Positions 1 to 15,443 are shown, counted from the stretch's first letter. The stretch: 64,000 bases of DNA from Branchiostoma floridae (GCF_000003815.2 NC_049985.1:19116841-19180840), one strand, 5' to 3'. Numbers and translations are program-made. The notes: generated by a model not told the origin, from the letters alone.

Positions 1-60
1 ATGCCACAGTTATATTTTTGCAAACAATTGAACAGAATGCCTATTTATAGTATGACTAAC

Positions 61-124
61 CGTCTGTGTCGGAGACGATGATTGGTCCTTTCGTGTCAGC
101 AGTTAATTTATCCGAAAGAAAGGC
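61..124 (-). pseudogene. NXPE copy A, linker exon with frameshift and stop
   Basis: Aligns with the 65-bp linker exon of copy B (11037-11101) over its whole length, including the acceptor (…CTCCTCAG) and the GTTAGT donor. It is 64 bp, one base short, and reads CGG ATA AAT TAA in the expected frame. The lesion would remove the PC-esterase domain from the product. Confidence 0.6.
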
Positions 125-219
125 CTGAGGAGATCCGTAAATGATGCAATCTTAAAACAAAACATCTTGAATGCTCTATTTGCCATAAGATCGTTGCAAC
201 ATACATATAAATATAGAAT

Positions 220-242
220 ACTACTACTACTACTACTACTAC
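220..242. repeat. (ACT)n microsatellite
   Basis: A run of about seven CTA/ACT triplets. A GC-rich segment with inverted GGATCGCCCG/CGGAGGGTGATCC-like arms follows at about 255-340; it resembles a small palindromic repeat but I could not place its ends. Confidence 0.8.
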
Positions 243-1055
243 AACACGGTATTCCACATTACCCGAGGTTCCAGCCCGACCGTGAGAAGGATCGCCCGAA
301 GGCCGGAGGGTGATCCAAAACGCGCGGGAGGGCTGGGACCGAGTATTTTATTTATGACTATCATACCTACCCGAGAAAACACATATTTATGTGGGCGAAG
401 CCACACATTTAGTATTCTCTACAGATATTCCACCCGACCAATCAAAACTCAGAAAAAATGGAACCTGTAGCATGCAGTCCACGTTTCAAGCTTTTTGATT
501 GGCTAACATTCTGACTATCTGGTGGATACGTCAGGGGTAAACCTATCAACGCACAGGTCACAAAATGGCACTGCAGCAAGTTCAGAGCATCTAATCGGCT
601 AAATAACAACATAAAAATGCCCCACAAAAAATATTCTAGTATTCTGTCCAAGTTTTAGTGAAATACCTTCGATTATAAGCGAGAAAAATAGCCAGCGGAA
701 GCTCACGGGTTTTTTCAAGCAACGCAATACATTTGTATACCTGTTAAAACGTGCGCTCGTAACATGTTGTAGCACTGGCTCAATGGGATTATTCACGCGT
801 GGTAAACCAACGCTCCGGGATCGAATTCGTGGACAGTCAATGTTTTTTAATTTTTTTTCTTTTTGCTGCATTTTCGCGAAAATGTTGCCTTTCTTGTTGC
901 TTCTTTTCCTGCGATTTTTGCTTTCTTTTCCCTTCGCCCACATCCTGCATTTTTTTCAAAAAAGTTGCCTTTCTAGTTTGATGAGAAATGCACCAGAAGT
1001 TGAGAAAATGTTGTGTTATCGAACAAAAGATTGACATATCTACACAGGTATGACA

Positions 1056-1058
<3 letters not shown>

Positions 1059-1122
<64 letters not shown>
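1059..1122. repeat. (AT)n microsatellite
   Basis: About 32 uninterrupted AT dinucleotides in the intron between the linker and neurexophilin-domain exons of NXPE copy A. Confidence 0.95.
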
Positions 1123-1126
<4 letters not shown>

Positions 1127-1406
1127 CTAACAGGTTTACATTGCAAGTGCTATATTATAAGTGTTTCTGTACTTAGACACTGTCTTAAACGCAAACGTAG
1201 AGGGGATATGTAAATACATTGCGTTTTGGACGGTAACATCCGTGCCTCAGTGCATGTGCAATGTGAACCTGACAGAACTTAGAAAGGTGATACATTGTAA
1301 CCAAAAAGTGGGCTAAATATCACTTGTTTGTCTAAAAAAAGTATTCGCTTTTTCAGTGTCAGGGACTTTTCAACTTGACGAAAGTGTTCAGGGAAATATT
1401 TCATAC

Positions 1407-2029
1407 CGTTCAAAAAGCTGGCGCTCAGCAGAATTTAATAGCTTGTCCACAGTGTCCATAGAAGAGGTACACTTCCTGATGCTGTTACAGGAGGTCCCTT
1501 TTGGTTTTGCGCAAAACCAAGTCCGGCTTGTGTTTAACACGGAGAAGTCGCACTGACTTGACAAATCGAGAGATCGGCTTGCGAGGAGAGTACATTTTCC
1601 TCTAACGTCTTTTCGTTTACGTTTAAACACACAAGACCAACTTCTCTTGTTGGGAACCTCTCTGAGTTCCCTCAGAAGTTGTACGGCTTCGCTGGGGTGG
1701 ACGAGGTGTACTTCTGGCGTCACCTTCCCCGGGAAACTGAGAAGAAAGCTAACGGTGTACAGACCATTCCCGTGGTCTTGCACCCTACCCGTTGTACTGG
1801 CATTTTGAACTTTGTCTCGTAGAATTGCTGTAAAGTAGTCACCGCCATACATCTTTCGTCGTTTATTGCCGTCCCTTGCTATGACCTCAAGAACAAGAGT
1901 GCTCCCAACGTGATACGTGGAGTTTGATTTGATGATTTTGACAGAGGTGTACTTTGGATTGGTGACCCAGTCTAGGTTGATGCTCCTATTTGAAGAGCGC
2001 CATGTTTGTCGTGACGTCACAGTGATGAC
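1407..2029 (-). CDS. NXPE copy A, neurexophilin-like domain exon
   Basis: A 623-bp open exon, the same length as its copy B counterpart and very similar in sequence. It starts after an acceptor ending in CAG at codons V-I-T-V-T-S-R and ends at a GTATGA donor (AACG/gtatga). It contains the family signature S-Q-C-D-F-S-V-L-N-T-S-R-T-W-F-C-A-K and an Ig-like beta region with D-H-G-N-G-L-Y-T-V. The exon is intact although the linker exon downstream is broken. Confidence 0.85.
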
Positions 2030-3200
2030 CTGTCAATAAGACGTTTCGTTATTCCTCAATAATAATCAAAATTGACCCCACCTTGATGCTTGTGCAATCA
2101 TTCTTTAAAAAAAGTTATTGAATTGAGTATCACTTTTGTTAACCCTTAAACTGCTAGAGTTTCAGTCGTATAAAATGCTATCAGTGCCAGGGTTGGTCGC
2201 TGACCTCCAAAATCAACCCCCAAAACAAGGCCAAAATCCCTAACTTCCGGGGTTCGTGCGCTACACGTGCGCAAAGCGGCTACTTCGGGGGTGAATACGC
2301 TATCCCGGATATATCCGGTTGCGGCACACAGGGCATGTATATGTGTGCCGGATATATCCGGTTTTGGCAGTTTTAAGAAAAGGGGCCTTCGAAGCTGCAG
2401 CAATTTTCCACAAAGCATAGAGCTACACAATGATATATGGTACAACCAACGTTATCAAAATGGCGGCGCCAGCTAACTAACTGTGGTAGGTTGTCCACAA
2501 TCTCTTGTTTCAGTGTCTTTCAGGTTATGCTATGTCACGTCACTATGCTACACGTCACCATTAGAAGACATATGGACAACCTAGCTGCCGTACACACGCT
2601 CGCTTGGCTAATAATCAGTTGTATACCGTATATGTATTCAGTATTCATTATTTTCACTCCGCGTACCGTAATATGTTATGCTTGTGACAACCTTGAATAA
2701 GTGCAGTAATTGCCCTTGCCTTGTGTAAATAAGCAGGAAAACTTTAATCATAACCACGCTATTGTCTGCTGTGGGTACGTAATACCAACGTTTAGGGTCG
2801 CATAACGTGTTGCATCTGTAGAAAATTTCCGTTTGTGACATTATTTTTTTTTCTTGAAGTAAAACGGTGCAAGCTTTGTTAATGTGTGAAACATTAGCAT
2901 GCTGTGTGCGTGTTGTAATAAAGAAATAAAAGTTTGATTACCGTACAGTACTCACATTGGATTTTTCAAGTTCAATTTTGGAAAAGTCCATTTTTGCATG
3001 AAGGGGAGAGCGGAGTGAAAATAGCTGAATTTGCTCCTAAGCAAATACCGGCCTTTCTAGTTTAATGTCGCTTTCAAATGTGTACACAAATCAGAATTTG
3101 AATGTAACAAAAACGGACCAAACAAACGATAACAAGATGAATGTAAAAATGTTTAAAAGAAATCCGATGAACATAATTATGCATCACTACTTTTCTTTAC

Positions 3201-3263
3201 CTTTGCCTTTGGTGCATAGAGATACAAGTAACGAGAGTTGAAGTCCCATCTTGAGATGCCTAC
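3201..3263 (-). CDS. NXPE copy A, juxtamembrane exon
   Basis: A 63-bp phase-0 exon with acceptor …TTCACAG and donor GTAAAG, encoding VGISRWDFNSRY… . Copy B has a 69-bp version (13079-13147) differing by two codons, so the indel keeps the frame. The frame becomes convincing only if the preceding exon ends at ATG/gttggt; the two exons then join without a split codon. Confidence 0.65.
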
Positions 3264-3808
3264 CTGTGAATTTAAGAGCAACAACAAAAATATGTCAAGT
3301 TTGCTGAGAGAGTTTAGCTAGAGCTCTACTAGAGTTAAAATAGCATTCGCAACATTTTACAATCGCCAACATCTATAATTCATTTTCTTTCTGCCACCTT
3401 GAAATTAAAACATACACATTTGATACGTGGGCCAGAATGTATGAACTTAAAATGCTTTTGGTAAAAAAAATGTATTAAAATTTGTATCTAAGATAAAAAC
3501 AGGGAAAATGTTGATAAAGGTTGTTTTTATTATCATTTAGCACAGTAAATGTATCTAATAGGAGAAGGTGCAAGACTTGAATATTGAATATCCTCTGATG
3601 TTTTAATGTCTTTGATACAGTTAAATGTCATATTCCGGTTAGAAACTGTAATCGGCCAAATATCCTTATTGTAAAATGAGCTCATAATGTATTTGAATAA
3701 TTATTATTTACATTTCTGTTAATCTGCTGATCCTTGTCTTATCTAAAAATTAATAAGTTACGCTGAGATAGCTGTCCTTTCTCTGTTTAGTTACTTAAAA
3801 AATCTATA

Positions 3809-3968
3809 TAATGTAAATGCAGAAACCTTCGCGGTGGTTAAAATTTCGCGGTTCCCACCGCTAATTTAAAACAACGGCAAACGTCTTTCAAATTAAAACC
3901 ACCGTGAAAATTAAATTTCCTGCTACCGCGATATTAAATCTCCGCGAACATAAGTGCATTTACAGTAT
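3809..3968. mobile_element. Short TIR element (TGTAAATGCAGAA family)
   Basis: Begins near ATGTAAATGCAGAAA and ends near GTGCATTTACAGTAT, with Ts of the form TTCGCGGTGG / CCACCGC inside each end. A second member is at 63571-63748. About 160 bp with no coding capacity; I read it as a MITE with TA-type ends. Confidence 0.7.
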
Positions 3969-4091
3969 TACAAACAATGGAAATAAAGCACTTATTAGTA
4001 TAATTTTTTTGCCTTCCAAAACTGGTAATATTCAGTATTTACTATTTATTTTACATGCTTCTAGTATACCGGTATGTTTGAAACCACCAAC

Positions 4092-4202
4092 CATAAGAGT
4101 CGTCATCAGAGATACTATTGTCGCTAGAATAAAAGGCACTGTCAGGACACGTTTCAGCACCTGCCACCACGTTAACTCCGTCGTCATCACATCAGATGTC
4201 CC
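4092..4202 (-). CDS. NXPE copy A, start codon and membrane-anchor exon
   Basis: The acceptor …CTAACTTCAAG precedes a short 5' UTR. ATG at 4187-4185 is the start shared with copy B; a longer in-frame start further upstream falls in intron sequence if this acceptor is used. It encodes MTTELTWWQVLKRVLT then a hydrophobic helix, ending L-M-T-T-L-M at ATG/gttggt. A short positive N-terminus before the helix is as expected for a type II anchor. Confidence 0.65.
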
Positions 4203-4264
4203 CTTGAAGTTAGAAAAAACAATGCTCCGTCCTGGAGGCATCGCCAAAATCAATTTGTATTAGA

Positions 4265-4398
4265 AAAGTGTATTAGAAAACGAGAAAACACAAAACATGG
4301 ACCAGTGCAGGTTAGGTGCAGTGCACATCAGATATACCTGCACAGCTCCAATTTTACCTGCACTATAACTGCATATGCAGGTGGTATTTCGAGTCCTG
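4265..4398. mobile_element. 3' fragment of hAT-like element (CAGGGCTCGAAATAC family)
   Basis: Ends in GTATTTCGAGTCCTG and matches the right half of the elements at 22240-22580 and 33510-33881 (CATGGACCAGTGCAGG, CTGCACAGCTCCAA). The left half is missing. Confidence 0.65.
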
Positions 4399-4399
4399 A

Positions 4400-6170
4400 C
4401 ATGGGTCCAGAATCTGACCTGAATTTTCATTTCAATAAATCATCACAGCAAAAATGATCAATAAATGATATCTGTTATAAATAAGTAATAACACATGGTA
4501 ATGGCACATTGTTCACTGTAGATAGGACATGTAGGTATGGACGTTTGGCAAATTTTGTGATATTTCCAAAAATGTCTATATATCCAAATATTATTCACAC
4601 ATAAGGGTAATACCAACACATACATACACGTCAAAGTTTTGATACTGAATCGATTAACTGCACGGGACGTTGTCTTGCGCAATAGGGTTGGTCGAACAAC
4701 ACCATTGACAGCCCCCCTCCCCACTTAGTGTTCGCAACATAGTCCATACATGACGATAGTTTTTCGTTATTTTCCTATTAGTGCTTTCTGTTCCTTTTTA
4801 GGGTTTTGTGTGTAAAAATATCGTTACCTTAATACCTCAATAACCAAAAGCATGCATTGGGTGAAAAAGTATTTTGACTAAACCACATGTTTAGTGCATG
4901 AATATTTTGAAGGCTACGGTAGTATGACGATGGAGTATTAAAAAAATATCACCCCTACAATCTCCATTTTCGTCATATTCCCAATGGTGCTTCAAGGTCG
5001 TGATTCTCAGTGAACAATTACATTCTGCTCAATAATCAGTACATTTTTGTAGATAAACAACGTGTCAATCACAGCACAACGTTTAGACACGAAATTGAAG
5101 AGCCTAAGTAATAAGACAAAAATCCCTCCGTTGAAAATTTAAATATTTGCCACAAAAAACTCTGTTTTCATCATCTTATCATGGGTGCTTTTTGGTACTT
5201 TGACGGATTTTGTGTGCACACATATCTTAAAACACCGTATTTTACTCATATTGACAACCAGAGCGCCACGTATCGAGGTGCGTATATATGCCAATCTACC
5301 ACAACGTAGCTATTATAATATTAGAGAAACCCGTCAGAGATTACTTTAAATTTTAGAAGTTCCACGGGTGTCAGTCACACAAGAATATTTTCTGATCTAC
5401 TAGAGTCCATATAAAGAGGTTAAAAATGACGGAATTTCCTTATCTAACACTACTTACTGCTTCCGTATGTCTCGTGGACTTCGACGGATAACAAATCGAT
5501 TTCAAGTGGATAGAGTGGGGTATGTGTATTGTACTGCATTTCGTAAGTCGTCAAGAAAATAATCATAATTCATGAGCACGCACAGCTGGTACGTGTGTAG
5601 TTCGCTTAATCGGACTGTCTTTCCACGCGCTGTTGTTACCATGGCCATTCTAATTAATATTCATGAGCATGGTGTCATTATTGATGAGCTTGAATATTAA
5701 CACCAGTTTCGGCGGTATTAATTACCTCCTGTCCCTATCAGTGCTACACGACATACGACCAGACATGGCATTTAAATCGCTTATAACACGCGTGCAAATC
5801 AACTAATATACCTCCAGATTTTAATCTTAAGTTGTTTTTTTTTTATATGGAGCCTGGAGGACGTTTTGAATTAAGGGTCTTATAGTGTAAACCTTATCTT
5901 TTCTGTAAAAGGTCAAATGCCTTCTTATAATCCACAGATACATGATATAGACTTTGTTGTTGCTGGTGGTATTTCTTATCAAGGTTGACAATCTGTTCTT
6001 TAATGCTTCGTCCTCAACGGAAGACTGCTTGCTCTTCGGCAATGACCTCTTTCGCCTGAGTGTTTTGTCAACTCAGAATGAATTTCAGCATCTCCTTAGT
6101 GACATGGCACTAGAATATAGACATTTGTAAACATCTCTTTCAATCGAACTGAACTAATGTTATAAACAAC
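4400..6170. other. Intergenic stretch without recognisable gene
   Basis: AT-rich sequence upstream of NXPE copy A. I see no exon with paired splice sites and conserved coding. Its 5' UTR exon and promoter may lie here but cannot be placed. Confidence 0.5.
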
Positions 6171-6175
6171 ATTAA

Positions 6176-7119
6176 ACCTCATCCGACCGGTACATTTTTA
6201 CGACAAATCTGACCGTATGGGGTCATTTTTGACCCCATTTTGTTTTGCTCATAGACATATTTCTGCTGGCTTATTTTGTCATTTGTATGGATTTAATGTT
6301 TCACCAAGCTATGAAAAATATTTTGACAAGTTTTGATGGCAGTAATGTTTACTCATTATCATAATTTATGCAGAAAATAAGGAGAAACCATCTTTTGCTC
6401 TAAAAATCTACCATACTCCACTTACTTTAACAATGTTTTTGTCTTAGCAATTTTTAATCGATAAGTTTGATGCTACAAGAATGCTGATGGCATAATCATG
6501 TTTTTTGACAAAAAAAGATACAATATTTGTGAAAAGTAACGAATTTATTACTTAATTATGCACCATACTCTGTCACCTAAATACATACATACAATAACTC
6601 TTGTCTATTTTCCCGCAAAGATGTTTCTTGTAGGTTCCTTCTGCACATTCTGTCCGTATATTGTTTTTTAATTAATTAGAAACATTTTCACTTTCATTAG
6701 GATAGGTAGTTAGTGCTCATTATCATAATTTATGCATAATGTCTAAAAACTGTGTTTTACACTAAAAAAACTATATTTCTTTCAAAATATTCGGTGTTTA
6801 CTCATCTAAACAACTTTATCTTGTTGCTGTAATAGCAATGATGAGGAATGCCTGTTATTTTATTGAAATTTCTTGATATTTACGTAATTAATGATTCATA
6901 ATTGGCTGGGGTCATTTTTGACCCCACCGAACCAGACACAAACTTTCAAGAATAGCTTATACAATAAAGGACAAAACTCAGTGAAAAATTGGTAGATGCT
7001 GTAAGACATGTATATTAACAAATTCATGGAAGGATTTTTTTCTCCGATGAAAAATGTTGCTTTGGCAGATAAAAATATACGCCTGGGGTCAAAAATGACC
7101 CCATACGGTCGGATGAGGG
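6176..7119. mobile_element. piggyBac-like non-autonomous element (GGGGTCATTTTTGACCCC family)
   Basis: Flanked by TTAA at 6172-6175 and 7120-7123. The left end is ACCTCATCCGACCG and the right end is CGGTCGGATGAGGG; rightmost AGGG/CCCT next to TTAA is typical of piggyBac ends. Just inside each end lies a palindrome of the form GGGGTCATTTTTGACCCC. Internal sequence shares CATTATCATAATTTATGC with the element at 16097-17080. No transposase is visible. Confidence 0.75.
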
Positions 7120-7123
7120 TTAA

Positions 7124-7860
7124 AAAAACAGAAACACTGATTAATGATGGGAATTTTATATTTCTGACATTAACATCACAATGCAAAAATATGGCCATAT
7201 GCAAAAAAATTACACTTCTAAAAAAAGGTCTAGATATTTCATGGAGGTATGTTGCTGCCGAACATTCGTTAAACGTTTATCATTGCTCTGTTTCGTTATT
7301 CTGTGAGCAAAGGATTTACATACACACTGTGCGTTTTGTCAAGTGCATTTGAATACAAAAGTCTGGATTCTTCATACCTTCTTAAAATAGTTTGACAAGG
7401 CAAGGAGCCTCTAAAAGTTCACAATGTATGCTTGGATGTATACACGTTCACAGTTTAACTACTTTACATGTGTGACAAGAATGAAGATCTTGTAATGCAC
7501 TAGTGATACAACAATCATAAAGAATTGCAGGTTTTAAAATGTTTGCCTTTCTCCTTCTTAAAACATGTCACTGTGCCAAGTTTAGAATCGGTTAACGTGT
7601 TAACTATGGCGTGAAGGGCAGTAAACGATTTAGTTTTAATTACCTGGCGTCAGAAACAGAGAAATTGGAAATATAATTTGTAACATTCGATGCCCAATAA
7701 CAAAGTTTATTTTGTAAAAACGTCTTTGTTCATTGCATGTTGCCATTATTGTTAAATATATTCAGGATTTTTTTTATGTTGGTGCCATAAGCACTGTAAA
7801 GTATATTTGATGCTTCAATACATAATTGTCATCCCAGTTAACATTGGAATGTTTGTGACA
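7124..7860. other. Intergenic, no gene seen
   Basis: AT-rich. The segment at 7228-7250 contains ATTTCATGGAGGTATG, an end motif also seen at 25710 and 53915, so it is probably a fragment of that repeat family. Confidence 0.4.
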
Positions 7861-7862
7861 TA

Positions 7863-8388
7863 CGAGGGGCATTCAATAAGTAATGCCCCTGACCCACTGC
7901 CAGTTGTCTGATCTAGATGAAATGTTGCATGTGTAATGAGTCATATCTCTATGGGGTTTTATGCAAAAAACAGCTCTGAACTAATTGTGGTTACTGATTT
8001 ACTGGTGTTTGAACTGAGTCAGGTGCGAAATGGACCAGGTGTGAAATGGAACAAGTTGAGTGTCGCGCAGTGATCCGGTTTTTGTATTTGAAAGGACGCA
8101 CACCAAAAGGGACTTTTGATGAAATGAAAAAAACTTATGGTGATGATGCCCCATCATATGACCTTGTAAAACGCTGGCATCCTGAATTCAAACAAGGCCG
8201 GAAGTCTGTGGAAACAGCTCCCAGACCTGGTCGTCCCTCTTCTGCCATTGATGAGGCACCTGTCGGAGGACCAACCTGGGATGTCCTACAAGAACGGTGT
8301 CCAGAGAAAGACTAATAATTGTGCCAAGTTTCATTAATCTCCTGCTATGGGAAATGGGTCAGGGACATTACTTATTGAATGCCCCTCG
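7863..8388. mobile_element. mariner element, internally deleted
   Basis: Perfect TA target duplication (7861-7862, 8389-8390). Inverted ends begin CGAGGGGCATTCAATAAGTA and are mirrored at the right by …TTATTGAATGCCCCTCG; the ends carry a few mismatches further in. The interior keeps only the transposase N-terminus (8046-8315). At 526 bp against about 1.3 kb for a full mariner, it is a deletion derivative. Confidence 0.9.
8046..8315 (+). pseudogene. mariner transposase, N-terminal remnant
   Basis: Encodes 89 residues. It has the helix-turn-helix of mariner transposases: VIRFLYLKGRTPK, then VKRWHPEF, GRKSVETAPRPGRPS. The typical W-x-x-x-F-x-x-G-R-x-S … R-x-G-R-P pattern is visible. The catalytic DD(D/E) part is absent, so no active enzyme is made. 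Confidence 0.85.
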
Positions 8389-8726
8389 TAACAGATTTTT
8401 TGATGCAATCAAGAAGTATTGCAATTCCCAATAAATGTAAAGCAACTTCATTAATTTTTTCGTCTAAGAAAGTGGTAGTACTACGGTAGAAAGTGACGAC
8501 AGGCGCGTAAGGGTTACAGCGGTCGAGAAACGATCTTTATTCCACACTCTCACATCCTCCAACTGAACTGCATCCCTTTTGGTCCGTCCTATATTTATTT
8601 TTAAGCTGGGTATTATCTTCATGTTAACAGCACTGATGTCTCTGTTAATTAATACTAAGTTTGATTAAACTTGGTAAAAAAAACTATCGACTCATATCTA
8701 CCTCGTCCCCCCCCCCCCAAAAAAAA

Positions 8727-9351
8727 AGACCGGGCTTTTTTGGTCATCCCTGGACGGGGGGGGGGGGGTCTTTTGAGGCCTTCCACTTCTAAGTCCTATA
8801 ACTCTAACACGACGTGCCGTAAGGCCACCAAATTTTCAGGACGATATCGACAAAATATCTGTATTTGACGTTTGACGTTGCGTTGACGTAAGTTGACGTG
8901 ATTATGACGTCATGAATTTGATTATATTGGCCGGACCCATGAAAAAAGGGCATTCTCAGAAAACTTCAAGTTATGCTACAAAAATGTAACAACAAGTGCA
9001 GATAACAGAATAAAAATGTTTATGACAACTTGCGATGCAAATAGTAACATCAATGACGTCAAAATGACGTCATAAAATGACGCCATGCACATCTAAGATA
9101 CGAGTTGGGCTCCGCCATATTATATCCACCACCTTGAATTTTTGAAAATCCTTTTTTTACAACAAATAATCACAAAGGGCCATGGCAACGCGAAAAATGG
9201 AAAATTTGTCAAACTTCGTAGAATCGTTGCCAATAACATTTTAGGAAAACTAACCAAATTTTGGGGCTCTAGCGTAAGTCGTTTTGGCGTTATAGGACAT
9301 CAAAGTTGGTGCAGGCCTCAAAAGCCTTCCCCCCCCGCGGTCTGAATAGGG
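8727..9351. mobile_element. TTAA-type element, GAATAGGG family
   Basis: The right end GTCTGAATAGGG abuts TTAA at 9352-9355. The left portion (GGGCTTTTTTGGTCATCC, then a G-run) matches in inverse orientation the right part of the element at 10563-10892; the left terminus is diverged and its position is approximate. The interior holds clusters of TGACGTCA-like sites. It is a non-autonomous element just downstream of NXPE copy B and includes the poly(A)-proximal side of the intergenic region. Confidence 0.6.
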
Positions 9352-9380
9352 TTAACTGTGTTATGCCGGTCTAATGATAT

Positions 9381-9386
9381 TTTATT
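9381..9386 (-). promoter_or_regulatory. Candidate poly(A) signal for NXPE copy B
   Basis: AATAAA on the minus strand about 125 bases after the stop codon at 9509. Confidence 0.45.
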
Positions 9387-9508
9387 TTCAGGTCGGGTTA
9401 TTCCGGAACGTTCCAAGAAGGAGAACCGGTTTCTACTAGAAGCAAAAATGGTGTCCACCCCTAAAATTGGACACTTACCAACGTCATAGTATATTTTGCA
9501 AAACAAAA

Positions 9509-13758
<4,250 letters not shown>

Positions 13759-14053
13759 CTGTAGTTAGAATAAAAAAAACTCCGTCCCGTAGGCGTACAT
13801 ACTCATTGTGTAAATCAGGATCTAACTTTCATAATGCATCGTTTTTATGATATATGATATATCCTTTTACATTTAGGCCACGTCCGCCACGTATTTCTCA
13901 AAACGTAGGGAACGACTTGCAAGAGCAGGGAGTACGTCAATGCAGGGTACACAAAGCTTTGCCTGCAAGTAAAGCTCTACGACGTGTCTGCGTGCTTCAA
14001 AATCCGTCGGATTCCCTTTAGGCTACGAGTTCGTATAGAGGCGTCACATATTC

Positions 14054-14478
14054 CTAAAGCCTGGGGCACAACCCGCCGTACGTGCAATTTGTCCGTACGT
14101 TTTTGTGGAGGCCACGTCCACCACGTATTCCTGAAAACGTTCAGTCTGGACATGGCATGTGCGTCGCCCGTACTGGCACGTACGGAGGGCGAATCCACAG
14201 CCCGAACGCAGAGAAAGTTCTGCATGCACTTAAATTTCTACGGCGTGTCTGCGTGCTCCCAAATCCGTGGGATTCGCCACGTGTTCGTACGGAGACGGTA
14301 CTTACCACTTACGGATACCAAAAGATTTCCCACATTTTGGCACGTACATGTAGACAGCGCGCACTTGCAAGTACGGCGGGTTGTGTCCCTAGCTTTACGG
14401 ATCCCAAAAGATTGCCCACGTTTTGGCACGTAGACAGCACGTATTTGCACGTACGGCAGGTTGTGCCCCTAGCTTTAG
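14054..14478. mobile_element. GTACG-rich palindromic TIR element (short copy)
   Basis: Left end CTAAAGCCTGGGGCACAACC, right end …TTGTGCCCCTAGCTTTAG, inverted matches of about 28 bp. The interior is built from short palindromes such as CACGTACGG and GTACGTGC. A longer relative is at 24110-25086. The segment at 13877-14053 has related CACGTA and GACGTGTCTGCGTGC sequence, so an older copy adjoins it. Confidence 0.7.
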
Positions 14479-14809
14479 TCACCTTTTGTATAAGGAATCT
14501 TATAAATACATGTAACTCTTATGCATGTCACATTTGTAGCTGAGAAGGGAGATATATCGTTAGGTATCATTTGCACAAATACTTAAAAACACTGATACAT
14601 GGCGGGAATTCGATACTTGTGGCATTTAAAAAAAGGTCAACGTATTAGGTCGCTGTTAAGCAGCTTGAAGTTAGAACGTCATAGTTGAGTCAGACCGTAC
14701 TGCAAGCAACTTTGACGTACATGGGAAAGTCGAGTCGTATGGGAGCCATTTTTTAACTATGCCGTAGCTAGGCCTAAGTAGTAAGTAAGTATGTCGTAGC
14801 AAGGACACA

Positions 14810-15371
14810 TGCCCGTAGCCAGGATTTTGGTTGGGGGGGTTCTTTTTAGTACTTGTGGGACCATCGAGCGCCGCAGGCGCGAGACTCACGCCGAAGGCGT
14901 GAGCTGCCTGGGGGGGTCCGGGGGCATGCTCCCCCGGAAAAATTGAAATCTTAACCCTCTGAAACGCCATTTCCTGCATTTTGATGGGCAAAATTCGCTG
15001 GCTAAGTTTAATGGAATTTCTCTTAAAATACACAAGGCTTTTGGCATAAGTCCGACTCCCCCGACATATTTTTCACCATGTCCGATACCAAAGGCGGGAG
15101 GCGTTGCTATGGAGGTCCGGGGAAATTTTGAAATCTGGACCCTCTGAAAAGCCATTTTCTGCACTTTCTGGGGCAAATTTTGCTGATAGACTCACTAGGA
15201 TTGAATGAAATGTCTATCAGTGAATAATGCAAATCAGCCATGCCTTTGGAAAAAAAATATTGGACATGAAAAAGGGGACCTTTGAGCAAGAAAAAGTGGA
15301 CCTTTGAGTGTGAAAAAGCGGACCTTTGAGCATGTGGGGGGGTTCTTCCGAACCCCCCCTGGCTACGGGCA
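14810..15371. mobile_element. TIR element with TGCCCGTAGCCAGG ends
   Basis: Ends TGCCCGTAGCCAGG and CCTGGCTACGGGCA. G-rich arms (GGGGGGGTTCTT / AAGAACCCCCC-type) lie inside each end. The interior has two diverged copies of a CCTCTGAAA-GCCATTT-CTGCA segment. Open frames across it on the minus strand reflect this repeat, not a gene. Confidence 0.65.
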
Positions 15372-15443
15372 TGGGACATTACATGTATATGAGATATAAT
15401 GTCCTTGGCCGTACGTAGTTCTCTAAAGTACGCCGTGCTGCTC

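Larger units (their letters stand above)
61..4202 (-). pseudogene. NXPE-like gene, copy A (partial, probably decayed)
   Basis: Tandem paralogue of the intact NXPE-like gene at 9509-13758. Four homologous exons are visible: 4092-4202 (start codon at 4187 and membrane anchor), 3201-3263, 1407-2029 (neurexophilin-like domain) and 61-124. The PC-esterase exon would lie left of the window. The first three exons are open and phase-compatible. The fourth is 64 bp instead of 65, and in the frame set by the upstream exon it reads a TAA seven codons in. The family (neurexophilin and PC-esterase domain proteins) consists of type II membrane or secreted glycoproteins of uncertain enzymatic role. The copy may be a pseudogene or may encode a form truncated before the esterase domain. 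Family call is confident; pseudogene status is moderate. Confidence 0.6.

Noticed and set aside
599-1037. Frames rich in Phe/Ser or Lys in the 0.6-1.0 kb region
   Set aside because: Low-complexity T/A-rich intron sequence of NXPE copy A with no homology to the exon at the same place in copy B.
13984-14543. Overlapping frames on both strands around 14 kb
   Set aside because: Same repeat family as 24.1-25.1 kb; frames follow the repeat, not a gene.
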